NCBI GenBank assembly: GCA_037039925.1
Contig: JAXRKP010000453.1
Location: 127,001 to 191,000, forward strand
Length of the DNA stretch: 64,000 nucleotides
Reading direction: 5' to 3'
Source: Doris montereyensis
Lineage: Eukaryota; Mollusca; Gastropoda; Nudibranchia; Dorididae
The notes beneath the pieces are model-generated. The model was not told the origin of the DNA and did no database searches. It saw nothing but the letters and a program-made list of their open reading frames with translations. Positions within the stretch are counted from its first letter, which is position 1. Each line of letters begins with the position of its first letter. A program made the position numbers and the translations under genes. Positions 40,962-53,974 of this stretch are shown in pieces.

Positions 40962-43900
40962 CTGAAGACAGACAATAAAGATGAAGACAATAATAATAAT
41001 AATAAAAAATAATTCTTGTATAGCACACCACACGATATATATGAGATGCAAAAAATACTTTATCCAAAGAAAGACAAATTGTGAAAATCAGTTCTTTTCT
41101 TCCCTCAGTTCTAAATGAAGCCAGATCAATTCGATACTGCATGTGTACATTTGTCAGTGCTTGTGTTCATTAAGAAAAAACCCCAGTGAATATGACATTG
41201 TTTATGAACTTAATGATTCATTATTGAATCCAGGTGCAAACCAGATATATCCACGACCAGTTTTGGTGCAAATTCAGACATATCCTTTAAAAGAAATTCT
41301 TCGCCTGATTTCTTTTCCATTTTATAGGATATTCCTTTCATTTTCTAGCCTTGTTTGACATAATTTGGATGTGTCCTTGAGGCCCTCAGAGGTGTTTAAA
41401 ACCTCAACTGTGAAACTGTCGGTCTCATCATTACCTACCGTCTCCATTTTGAATAACAGCAATCATGTGACTTGGTACTTGGACCTGATTGGCTCTCCTA
41501 GGATATGTTAACTTTTGACCAGAAATGATATCAGATATATCGCTTTTTGAAAGTAAATGTAATTCAGTGGAGCCAAGGTCAAGTGCTTACGGTCATACAA
41601 AATTTATCTTTGCAGGGTCTTTTTAAAATTAAGACTCAAAGATAAATTCCAAAGGAATGTGACTTTTTTTTTCACGCCTTCAACTTTCTTCAGACAAGCT
41701 CTAACAAAATTTCATTCACAGTTGAATAAACAGTACATCCTGTCTCACTATGGTCTTGTCCGTTTCCAGGTCGTCTTCCAGAGGTCAATCCAAGTATCAT
41801 CTATGCCATTCTCTGAATCTTTTAGTTTTGGATAAGCAAGTGAGAAGCCCACTGTACCCTGGGTAGGTGGTGGGGACTACCACATTGAGACCCCCTACCA
41901 GTACCAGGCCTTGTTTGTGATTTTCTGTGGGTTGACTCCCTTAGCCTTTGGTCAGCTAAGATCTGCCTGCAAGGCAACAGGAGACTCATTGAAGGTGGGA
42001 TCCCCTAGTCCCTGTACAGGTTCAAGCACCTGCCCACTGCCCGGGATTAAAATGTTAAAGAGGAAAATGAATGTGGTGTCTTGTACGTATGAAATTATAA
42101 AAACATGCCATTAACATTTAAATTCACATAGTTTAAGGTCTATCAACGTAACATATTGTTCGTACGTGTACGATACATCTTAACTTTTAACACATATATA
42201 ATAAACGTTTTCACCTTCTGTTTTTTTTTAGACAAAGTATCAATAGCTTGACCAAACTTCCCCCCGTTTTTCTGTTCACCACAGCGAGACGCACATTTCG
42301 CTAACTTTCAGTTCTAATCACCTTGCCCGTTCTCTATACACCATAGAATTAGTAGCTTAATATGGTTTACACCATTGGAAAACTCTATTCAAGCCCTTTT
42401 CCAACCATGTGTGTTGTGATAGGGAATGTGTAATACAATGTGCTCTCATGGTGGTCAGACGCGAAAGCGCGTGGCAAGCCAGTGAAAAACCAGCTTGCCA
42501 GACACCCTGCTCTCTTTCTTCACGTGACACGATAGCTCAATCTATGATAGTCAGCTCTGATTGGTCGAATCAGATTATGCTAAAAATAAGCTTTACAATG
42601 ATAATGATAATGATACCCGTTACTTCCGCTGATGACTTGGCACACACAGTGTTTGCTACAATATCTAAATGTGATCAGATTGGATTTTTGTTTCATTAGT
42701 AAGTTTCGATTTTATGAAATTTTGAAAATAGCATATGAGAACAAAAACATGTACAAAAACATGTACAAAAAATTATATTTTTCCAAAACTATAATACATT
42801 TTTTTCAAAAAAGCATCTGATCATTTTTATTGTTTTCCGTCCCTCATCATCCATGCCAAATGTAATGAAGATACGTTGAGAAATAAAAGAAGTGATAGGA
42901 AATAATGAACAAAAAAAGGACATTTTGAGAAAATCATATTTTTCTCTTATTTTCTGTTATTTGAATACATTTTTCTCCTAAGAAAAGAGTAGGATAATAC
43001 TTTGAAACATCATAAAACCTTGAGGGGCTCTCAATTACTTTTTAGTGACACTGTTTCAAGGGCACCAGCACCTTTTTATTCAGTTTGAGATGGTGCCTTT
43101 TGATAATGGGTGCGCAGAATATGTTCCGTATTTTCCAGACGATTTAATGCTCTCTTTCTTTCTTTCTTTATCAGTTCCCATTCTCTCTTTCGGTGTATGG
43201 GTTCAGATGCCCTAAGATGATCTTTCTCCAGGATGCCTGTCCTGGCATTTTCTGTTTCCTTCCAAAAAGTTAAATTTCTATGCTTCAATGCCTCTTTAAT
43301 ATCTTCTTCCCACTTTCTCCGAGGTCTGCCTTTTGGTCTTTTACCTTGGGCTTTAGCACTGTACTGATTTAGCTATTCTATTGTTATTCATTCTGTTTAC
43401 ATGCCCAAACCATCTCAATTGATTTATTTCTGTCTTAGTGTTTGTGCCACCTGCTTTGGTTTGATCTCTCATTATTGTGTTTCTGATTTTGTCTCTTTTA
43501 GTTTTACCTACTACTCTTCTTAGATATTTGACTTCAGCTGCATGTACTCTACTGTCTGAGGTCCAGGTTTTGCTGCCATAGAGGAGAGTACGACAATAAA
43601 CTGTATTGTATACTGCCATTTTGGTTTTTGTTGACAATTCTTGCTTACCTACAAATGCCTTTCCTAGATGGTTATATATTGCACTTGCCTTTTGGATTCT
43701 TTGGCTGATTTCTTCTCTTAGTTTTCCCTCTGAGTTAATCATTACTCCTAGGTAATTGTAGCTTTGAACTTGTTTTAAATTCTCCCTGCCCAATTTAAGA
43801 TTTTGTGTTGTTACTAACATTGTTTTGGTTTTCTTTGCATTTACTCTCATTCCTCTTTTATTTAGTTCATTGTTCACAATGTTGATGTTCGACTGAAGGT

Positions 43901-46900
43901 CACTTTCTGATTTTCCTAACAAAACTAAATCATCGGCAAATGAAAGCATTGATACATTTACTGATTTGAGCTTCCACATACCTACATTCATTTTCTTCAG
44001 TTTTGAGAATGCCTTTGCAACTGAATCCATAAATGTGATAAACAAAAGAGGACTTACGACACAACCCTGTATTACTCCTAAATCTACATCAAATTCCTCA
44101 GATACATTTCCAGCTACTCGCACTGCACATGTTGGTTTAATGTAAAATCTTTTAATGGCTTCTATTAAATTTTGCTCTACATTGTGTTCTTTTAAGGAAT
44201 GCCCTAGTTCGTCCTTCCTCAGTGTCAAATGCCTTTTCTAAGTCAATAAAACACAGGTGCAGGTCAATATTTCTCTCAAGGAATTTTTCTATTATTTGTC
44301 TAATTGTAAATATGTGGTCTTGTACACTCCTTCCTGGTCTAAATCCACTCTGATGCTCTTCAATCTGATATTTTACTCTTTTCCTTAGTCTCATTTCCAG
44401 TATCCTGGCATATACTTTTCCTGGAACACTAAGTAATGATATCCCTCTATAGTTTGAGCATTCCATAGTTGATCCTTCTTTATGTAAATAAAAATTCTTT
44501 CCAGTGGTAACAATTGCTTTTCCATTGCTTACACTTGAGATTTTGGTATCAAATTACTCAGGAAATAAAGTTCTTTCCAGTGGTAGCAATTGTTTTTCCA
44601 TTGCTTACACTTGAGATTTTGGTATCAAATTACTCAGGAAATAAAATTCTTTCCAGTGGTAGCAATTGTTTTTCCATTGCTTACACTTGAGATTTTGGTA
44701 TCAAATTACTCAGGAAATAAAATTCTTTCCAGTGGTAGCAATTGTTTTTCCATTGCTTACACTTGCGATTTTGGTATCAAATTACTCAGAAATAAAGTTC
44801 TTTCCAGTGGTAGCAATTGTTTTTCCATTGCTTACATTGTTTTCCATTGCGATTTTGGTATCAAATTACTCAGGAAATAAAATTCTTTCCAGTGGTAGCA
44901 ATTGTTTTTCCATTGCTTACACTTGAGATTTTGGTTTGGACTACCTAGTATCAGTCAATTTCAGATCAAAATGTAAGTCTACCACAAATTTTCCTTAAAC
45001 TGAGACATGTAGGCAGGCTACAAACTACAAGTACTTCAACTAAAAGAGGAGTTACAATCCCGTCACTATTGTCACCACTGAAGACATGGGTCTCTGTGTC
45101 ATGTGTCTGGAATGTCCAATGTCTGAACTGCACCATGATTTCCTACTTACATTTCTATTTTTGGTCAAGATCTCTGCTTCAGGCTGTGAAACAGACAAAA
45201 GAAAAAATTAACCAGAATTTCTCCCAAACAATCAACACTGATATAGCAACATATTATATATACAAATTAAAAAACCCATCAAGCTATGAGATTTTATCCA
45301 ATTCCCAGAGGGAGGGAGGAGGGGTAGGGGGAGAAGATTTGTCTTTTACACTGATGTCTTGAAATGAAGTACAAATAATTAAAGGATTGAAATTCTAAAG
45401 AGATTTTCCTTTTAGCTCTAAAAATGATTTAATGTAAACAGTAATTGAGAACTCTCCACTAAAGAAGACATAACTGACATGATGTGATGTTTTGGCCATA
45501 ACATTTCGTCAGACAACAGATGAGTGGCCTGCACACTTCCTACTGGCATGATATGGTGTAAGGTCAGAGGGGAAAACAGAAAAGGAGCTGATGAAAAGAG
45601 ATCGGAGGATAAGAAATCAAGGAGAGGATTACACTACACAGCGATAGAAACAAAAGAGTTTGAAGTATGACAAAGAAAGGGGATTGTGAAACAGGACCCG
45701 TAATTCAACAACTACTTTACGAATCCTTAGTAGATTAGTACAGTAATTCTGGATCTTCTTTTTGTTCCATGGACAGCTCACTTGACTACACATGTAAAGT
45801 AAAGTAAGTCCTGTGCCCAGAGTTGAGCATAGGCTAATCAGAAGGAGAGTTCTGATATTTCTAGCGATACGGCCTATGGTAGTAGTTTGCCATTGCTTTC
45901 CACGCCACCTTTACTTTCGTTGAGTCTGAATAGACCCAGCTACCCATTTCACTGCTGGGTCGACAGGGAGGAATTGAACTCTTGGGTTGTAGTCAGACGC
46001 TCTACCGACTGAGCTACCGACACCTCTATACATGTACAACACAGGAAAGCAATGGCAAACTACCACATTATGCCTAGAAAAATTAGGACTTTACTGATTA
46101 TCCTATGCTCAACTCCTGAGTATGGGACTTACTTTACTCTACCATGGTCGGGTGGCTTGACCAAACACATACAACACAGGAAAAGACATTACCTGAGGTG
46201 AGGCGACTGGGACAGAAGCACCAGCATTTGTATTCGTTTCCTCAAGACTTCTTTTCAGCCCAACAGACGTTTTCTGGGGAAGTTGAGAGACGACTGCGAC
46301 TATCCGCTGATGAACATTGTTTTTTTTACCAATGACGGCTTTGCAAGTCGTTTCACTGGTTTCTGACACGCTGGACGCTAGCGCCACCTGATTTGCGACC
46401 TGAGGGGTGTATTTATAAACCAACGACAGCTCAGTGTAGAAAGGACACCTGAAAGATGTGAATTAAACACTTCGATAACATGCAATTTTCAGAAGTTTTC
46501 CAAGTAAAGGAAAGAAAAATTAGAGTAATATATAAAGACTTTGAAACAAAGATCATTGATCATAATCATATAAAACATTTAAGAATTTATCACAGATTAT
46601 ACTGCGCGTATGATGAACAAAAATTACAGAGGTACTCCAAAGAAGCGAGATCGTCGGGACTGATTTAAAAATCTTACTAAATACTAAATCTGATTGAAAT
46701 AGCAACATGCATGTTTGCAAAAGACCTAATCCTTCATCTGTCTACGATTGCTTGCTCACAAGCTGATCAAGTCTTTGTTTCAAATATCACACAATGGGTT
46801 TTTTTCCTTAAAATTAAAAATCTGTTGTACAGGTAGCTCACGCCAAGACATCCCTCCTTTTTCATTCTTTTCACTGTACTGTCATCACTTCGCATTTACT

Positions 46901-49900
46901 GACTAGACTTACAGTCTGATCCAGACAACATGAAATCATTGACACTTGACATGTAGAGACGGAATGAAAGTGAGAGCAAGAGCAATGCCATTAGCCTAGG
47001 CAACCTCCCACCCCTCGCAATCATCAATTGATTCGATATCCTCGATTCAAATAGTGCGGTGCTACATGTACATGCAAAACCATCGACAGGTCATACTGCA
47101 TAATGACAAGATGACATCTCCTCTCAATGAACATCCTACTTAAAATGAATTGAACTTTCCCAAATAAGTTATTAGTCTTTTTTTCTCTTAATGCCCTCTT
47201 AGATCGATTCACAAGTACAGATGCTGAAATACAGTTGAAGCCTCTTAATTGGAATCGGTCCAATTGCGACATCCATTTATGGACCGACCTTGTAGTGTGT
47301 TATACATGTATATGAGTATGAGAAAAGGTATAGGCACAGGTATGTTTTATAGTGTGTTATACATGTACATGAGTATGAGAAAAGGTACAGGCACAGGTAT
47401 GTTTATAGTGTGTTATACATGTACATGAGGTGAGAAAAGGTACAGGCACAGGTATGTTTATAGTGTGTTATACATGTACATGAGTGTGAGAAAAGGTACA
47501 GGCACAGGTATGTTTATAGTGTGTTATACATGTACATGAGTGTGAGAAAAGGTACAGGCACAGGTATGTTTATAGTGTGTTATACATGTACATGAGTGTG
47601 AGAAAAGGTACAAGCACAGGTATGTTTATAGTGTGTTATACATGTACATGAGTGTGAGAAAAGGTACAAGCACAGGTATGTTTATAGTGTGTTATACATG
47701 TACATGAGTGTGAGAAAAGGTACAGGCACAGGTATGTTTATAGTGTGTTATACATGTTCATGAGTATGAGAAAAGGTACAGGCACAGGTATGTTTATAGT
47801 GTGTTATACATGTACATGAGTATGAGAAAAAGTATAGGCACAGGTATGTTCATTTCGTCTCTATACATAATACAGTTTGTTTTTTAATTTTTGTTTATTG
47901 GGAATGTTAGTGCGAAGGATAACAATCATCATCATGCCCCATTACCCCTCGTGGGGCATTGGCCATCAACACAAGAGCTTTCCAGCAATCCTGGTCTTGT
48001 GCCATCTTTTCCACCTTTCTCCAATTAGACCAAGTTTCCTAAGATAAACGCATAGGAGGTTTTATTAAATTAAAGAGATGACTTAAAAATAAAATTTAAC
48101 ATTTCTCTCTCGCTCTCTTCTTATATATGGTACTCTAGTTCAAAAGCCCATCTCTGATATATTCTACATCATGGTTATAGGCTTACTGACTTATGCAAGG
48201 CTTTGACTTGCCTACCTGTCTGTTCCTATTGTCTCTTTCAGTCTGAGACTTCTTTTATTGTCTTCTTTGGGGCATGATGATCCTCTAACTTTAAACGTAA
48301 TAGATGTTAAGCGCATTCAATTAGTCTTTGAATCAAGGGTGTCTCTATCAGATCCTTTGTGGTTCGCAAAAACGTAAAATCCATAGCATTTCTTTTTTCG
48401 CTCTTTAGCTCATGGGTGCAGTTTGTGAATGAAACTATTTGTAATATTTTTTAACCCTTCGAATCAATAAAAATGAATAGACAAGCAGTGAGGCAAGGGG
48501 CATGTAGAAAGTGAAAGAAATGACACTGAATACTATTAAGACCCATATATTTATTATTCAACGTCATTTCCTTCACTTACAAATGAATAAATCCATGCAA
48601 CTTTAATCTAATTTTGAGAGCGTATGCAAGTTTTCAAGGCTTTTGGTTGCCGCATAAAAATCTGATTCAGAGTTACATGATTCAATTATACGTCAATTCT
48701 GTCATTTTCATTTGAAAGGGCGTATAATCGCTTCTGTTTCTCAACCGAGTTTTGCTGCAATCACGATAAACGTTTTCTTCTCCCTATTTCTCATTTGTAT
48801 GAAACAAACCAGTTAACCTAAATCAATACGATGACCGACTACCCAAAAGTTCACACTAGTAGCAGAATTTACACATCTTCCATCTTCCATAGATTCAATA
48901 TCAGCGAGTTTGAAAACAGACGTCGATTTCTTGCCCTCCGTTTTCAAATGAAGGGGCGTATAATATGTTTCAGCACAAGACTGACTTCTACGATCGTCTT
49001 GATGGGCGGCAAGATAAAAGAACTCTCTCTCTCTTGTATCTATCTAGCTATCTATCTCTCTCTCATACACACACACACACACTCTCTTCTATTGTGTCTA
49101 TCTTCTATCTCTCTTTCTCCTTTTCTATTCGTCTATCTCTCTCTTTCTTTGTCTCTTTTATTAATCCTCCTCCTCTCCCTGTCTTTTCTTTTCTCTGTCT
49201 TTCTTTCTCTGTCTGTTTGTTGGTCTGTCTGTATTTCTCTCTCCCTCCCTCCTTCTCTCTCTTTCTTTGTTTGTCTCTTTTATTTATCTTCCTCCACTCC
49301 CTGTCTTTCTTTCTCTTTCTCTCTCTATCTGTATCTCTTTCTCTGTCTGTTTGTTTGTATCTCTCTCTCTCTTCTCTCTCTCTCTCTCTCTCGTCTCTTT
49401 TATTAATCCTCCTCTCTGCCTTTCTTTGGCTGTCTCTCTCTCTGTCTATCTGTCTGTTTGTGTTTCTTTATCTGTCTACTTTTTTGTTTGTTTGCCTGAG
49501 CGTATCTCTCTCACTCTCTTAATTTCTCTAGCCAAAGTTAACAATACATATTTTTTTTAGGTTGATCACATGGAACACATGGCATTGGTATTAATGTTAC
49601 CAGACATGTCCCTCTATGGCATTTTGGTATTAATGTTACCAGACATGTCCCTCTATGGCATTTGGTATTAATGTTACCAGACATGTTCCTCTATGGCATT
49701 TTGCTATTAATGTTACCAGACATGTCCCTCTATGGCATTTTGGTATTAATGTTACCAGACATGTCCCTCTATGGCATTTTGGTATTAATGTTACCAGACA
49801 TGTCCCTCTATGGCATTTTGGTATTAATGTTACCAGACATGTCCCTCTATGGCATTTTGGTATTAATGTTACCAGACATGTCCCTCTATGGCATTTTGCT

Positions 49901-51026
49901 ATTAATGTTACCAGACATGTCCCTCTATGGCATTTTGCTATTAATGTTACCAGACATGTCCCTCTATGGCATTTTGGTATTAATGTTACCAAACATGTCC
50001 CTCTATGGCATTTTAGTATTAATATTACCAGATATGTCCCTCTATAGCATTTTGCTATTAATGTTACCAGACATGTCCCTCTATGGCATTTTGCTATTAA
50101 TGTTACCAGACATGTCCCTCTATGGCATTTTGGTATTAATGTTACCAAACATGTCCCTCTATGGCATTTTAGTATTAATATTACCAGATATGTCCCTCTA
50201 TGGCATTTTGGTATTAATGTTACCAGACATGTCCCTCTATGGCATTTTGGTATTAATGTTACCAGACATGTCCCTCTATGGCATTTTGGTATTAATGTTA
50301 CCAGACATGTCCCTCTATGGCATTTTGGTATTAATGTTACCAGACATGTCCCTCTATGGCATTTTGGTATTAATGTTACCAGACATGTCACTCTAAGGTA
50401 TATTGGTATTAATGTTACCAGACATGTCCCTCTATGGCATTTTGGTATTAATGTTACCAGACATGTCACTCTAAGGTATATTGGTATTAATGTTACCAGA
50501 CATGTCCCTCTATGGCATTTTTGTATTAATGTTACCAGACATGTCCCTCTATGGCATTTTGGTATTAATGTTACCAGACATGTCCCTCTATGGCATTTTG
50601 GTATTAATGTTACCAGACATGTCACTCTAAGGTATATTGGTATTAATGTTGCCAGACATATCCCTCTATGGCATTTTGGTATTAATGTTACCAGGCATGT
50701 CACTCTAAGGTATATTGGTATTAATGTTACCAGACATGTCCCTCTATGGCATTTTGGTATTAATGTTACCAGACATGTCACTCTCAGGTATATTGGTAGT
50801 AATGATACCAGACATGTCCCTCTATGGTATTGGTATTAATGTTACCAGACATGTCCCTCTATGGTATTGGTATTAGTGTTACCGGAGTACCAGACATGTC
50901 CCCTCCCCCCAAAAACAGATTAAATAATAACGTATCTATGTGGAAAATGCAATATAGAAATTTTAATGTAAATTCTCGTCACCTCTGCATTTGTCTCTGT
51001 CTGTCTGACTGTCTATCTGTGCACTT

Positions 51027-51093
<67 letters not shown>

Positions 51094-53903
51094 CTCTCTC
51101 TCTGACTATCTGACTCTCTCTCTCTCTCTCTTCAAAAACTATACATACCTCATACTACATCAAAAAACTTTCTTTGTCTCATTACTCTTACTATAACAAC
51201 ATTATTCATTTATATTCTACATGTCTTGCTCAGTTGGTGTGAGGATGGATCCACAAGAAGTGTCTATAATTAAATATAATATTTTTAAATCATATAATAA
51301 TGATAGACACATTAGAACTATTGTGAAGAAGCTTGTCATAAAAAGCATGATACTATTGATATTCTTGTTGAAATACAGCTTTACTTTCTAGCCCTGCAGA
51401 TCTTGAAATAGCGGTATCTAAATTTAAAACCTGGATTTTTATTGCCTTTGAGGTTGATGGGGAACATTAAATTATTATCTGCTGACCGTTGGCATTTGGC
51501 AAGGCTTCCCAGTCACTGCATCACGATAACTTACTTCCCCCGCCACAACTAACTGTATCAGCTGATATCTTGTTCTGAAATACTAATCACTGATTAGACA
51601 AAGACCATCAAGATGATCCGCCCCCTCACTCAAAGGAAGATGACTCTAAACTCTAAGCTGCTGTGAATCAAGTGTATCAGCGAATAGATTTTGATACACA
51701 TGCAACAATGACCACCCAGCGACCATTTTACGTCCTTTCAAATGAAAATGAGAGGGCCATGGTAGGCCACTGTTTTTCACAAAGGCACTTATATGCCTCT
51801 CTGTCAATAATATGATCTTTCATTTGAAAACAGGTGGCATCGTTTTGATTATATGCTCTTTAAAAAAATGTAAAATGCCTCCAGTTTTGAGTAAAAAAAT
51901 GTTTTTTTTCAATTTTGAGCAAATTAGCGAGTTTGTCTAAGTCTAAAATATATGAAAATGTAAAGAAGTGTTTTTTTAATTTAAAAATTTGATTATACCC
52001 CTTTCAAATGAAAACGGCAGCATTATAATCATTTTTGTTTATCTTTTACCTACCTGTGGGGACAGATATGTCCACATTTAGTATTGAAGTCAACAGTATC
52101 CCGATATTTCTTCGTGAGTGATTTCCATTTGTTTTCAGCTTGTTGCCAAGTGTAGTTCAAGCCTTCTTTCTGCATTCCTACAGCCACCATTTCCCATACC
52201 TGGCCAAATACAAAGAATATTAAACGATCAATTCTAAAAAAATTTAATTGTTTTAAATGTATGATCCTTTAAACAATGTAAATGCTGTAATAACATTCTT
52301 CGCAAGTTGATACAATCGACTCCACTTGTAGTGAAGTCGGTTGTAATGGGCTTCGGATGTATTAATCTTTTACCCTGGAACCGGCACCAACGCCATTAAA
52401 CCTCTATGAAAATCAGACAATTGTAATGACTTCAATACATCCGTTGTGACGGTTGTAGTGAAGTGAAATTTCCCCCCCGTCCTCTACAATCTATCCCCCC
52501 CACACACACAATACATCTCAACCGACCCCCAGACGCAGGCCTTTGGTCAAAGCTCATTCATCCATGCCCAACCCCCACTTCCATTTGGGTATAAGCACTA
52601 GCTTGGAAGTAAAAACCTGCATCAGACTAGCGCTGGCCAGAAGGTGATTATTATCACATGTTCGGACTGAGGATCCTGAGGACCCGGGTTCGAATCCTAG
52701 CAAAGTCAGGTCCAAACTGTGTTCCTTGGGAAAGATAGCATGCATTTTCCCCACTTTACCCAGATGTAAATCGGTATAAGCACTAGCTTGGGAGTAAAAA
52801 CCTGCATCAGACTAGCATCCTGGCCAGAAAGTGATTATCATCACCTGTTCCACTTCACACTATTGAAACTGGGATAAGCTCCGGCTCTACAGGCTGTAAC
52901 GGCTTTTGAAAGAACTTTATAGTTACTGTACATAGCACTTGTGTCTCCTGAATTTGTACTTAAACAGTTGTATTGAACTACAGATGTAGTAATCTTTTTC
53001 TGCTCCTGGAAGGACATCACTACAAACATAATCAACTGTAAATGTTTTTTATAAACATGCATGCATGAGCCTGCCATTTTTACAAGTATAAAAACCAAAT
53101 CTGTCATGAGTCATTACAAGTTGTTTTTTAATTTTTTGTCCAGATATTTTATGCCAGATAATGCTTCATGTATTGCATCATCAAGACAGGCGTAAAAGAT
53201 AAATAACCTACAAAATAATGTGATAGGGTGAGGGAGAAGTGTGGGGCGATATGAGAAATTTTTATTCTGATACGATACTTTCTATATGATATCGATATAT
53301 TGAAAATCAATAATTTATTTTGATATTGTACCCAGAACGCACAGGTTTTGGGGAGTTTTTTTGTCTGTTGGGGCTTTTGGACATTTTGGTTTTTTTTCAT
53401 TTTGTCTTGCTTGTTTGAAAAAAATAGACAGACAGTGATAGGGAGAGAGACAAGAGAGGGGGCTTATTATGGGTCTGGAAAGATAGGCAGAGAGAGAGAG
53501 AGAGAGTGAGAACGAAAAAAAGAGAGAGAGAGAAAGGAGACATCGTAGCCGCTGGGGAAACGCGCTCACATAAGCACCGGTGACCAAACACACTCGTTCC
53601 TTGACTTCACAACACACACGTGTCCCTTTTCGCAGCCAACTGTCCGCTCTTATGTGGTACCTATTACACACAAATTCTCATACTAACATAAACAAACTAC
53701 TAGTGGCGGAAAGAAAGAAACACATTTGTTTTAGAATAGTGATGTTAGGCTCAGGCAAATTTCATCACTGTTAGATCTTTAAAGAATTGTGCGTAGTCGC
53801 TTGACTGATGATGACATGAGACGTTTTCCGGTAACGAACATTTCTAGACCTTTTATTTTTCATGTTTTTTCCCATTTTTGTCAGTTTCGCTTTGTGTCCA
53901 AAA

Positions 53904-53974
<71 letters not shown>

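Noticed and set aside
45950..46024. Possible tRNA gene on the minus strand
   Set aside because: A and B boxes are present but the acceptor stem does not pair and the sequence continues into a repeated SINE body.
49636..50781. 381-residue open frame on the minus strand
   Set aside because: It is a 13-residue repeat translated from a 39-bp minisatellite; the opposite strand is also open, and it lies in an intron.
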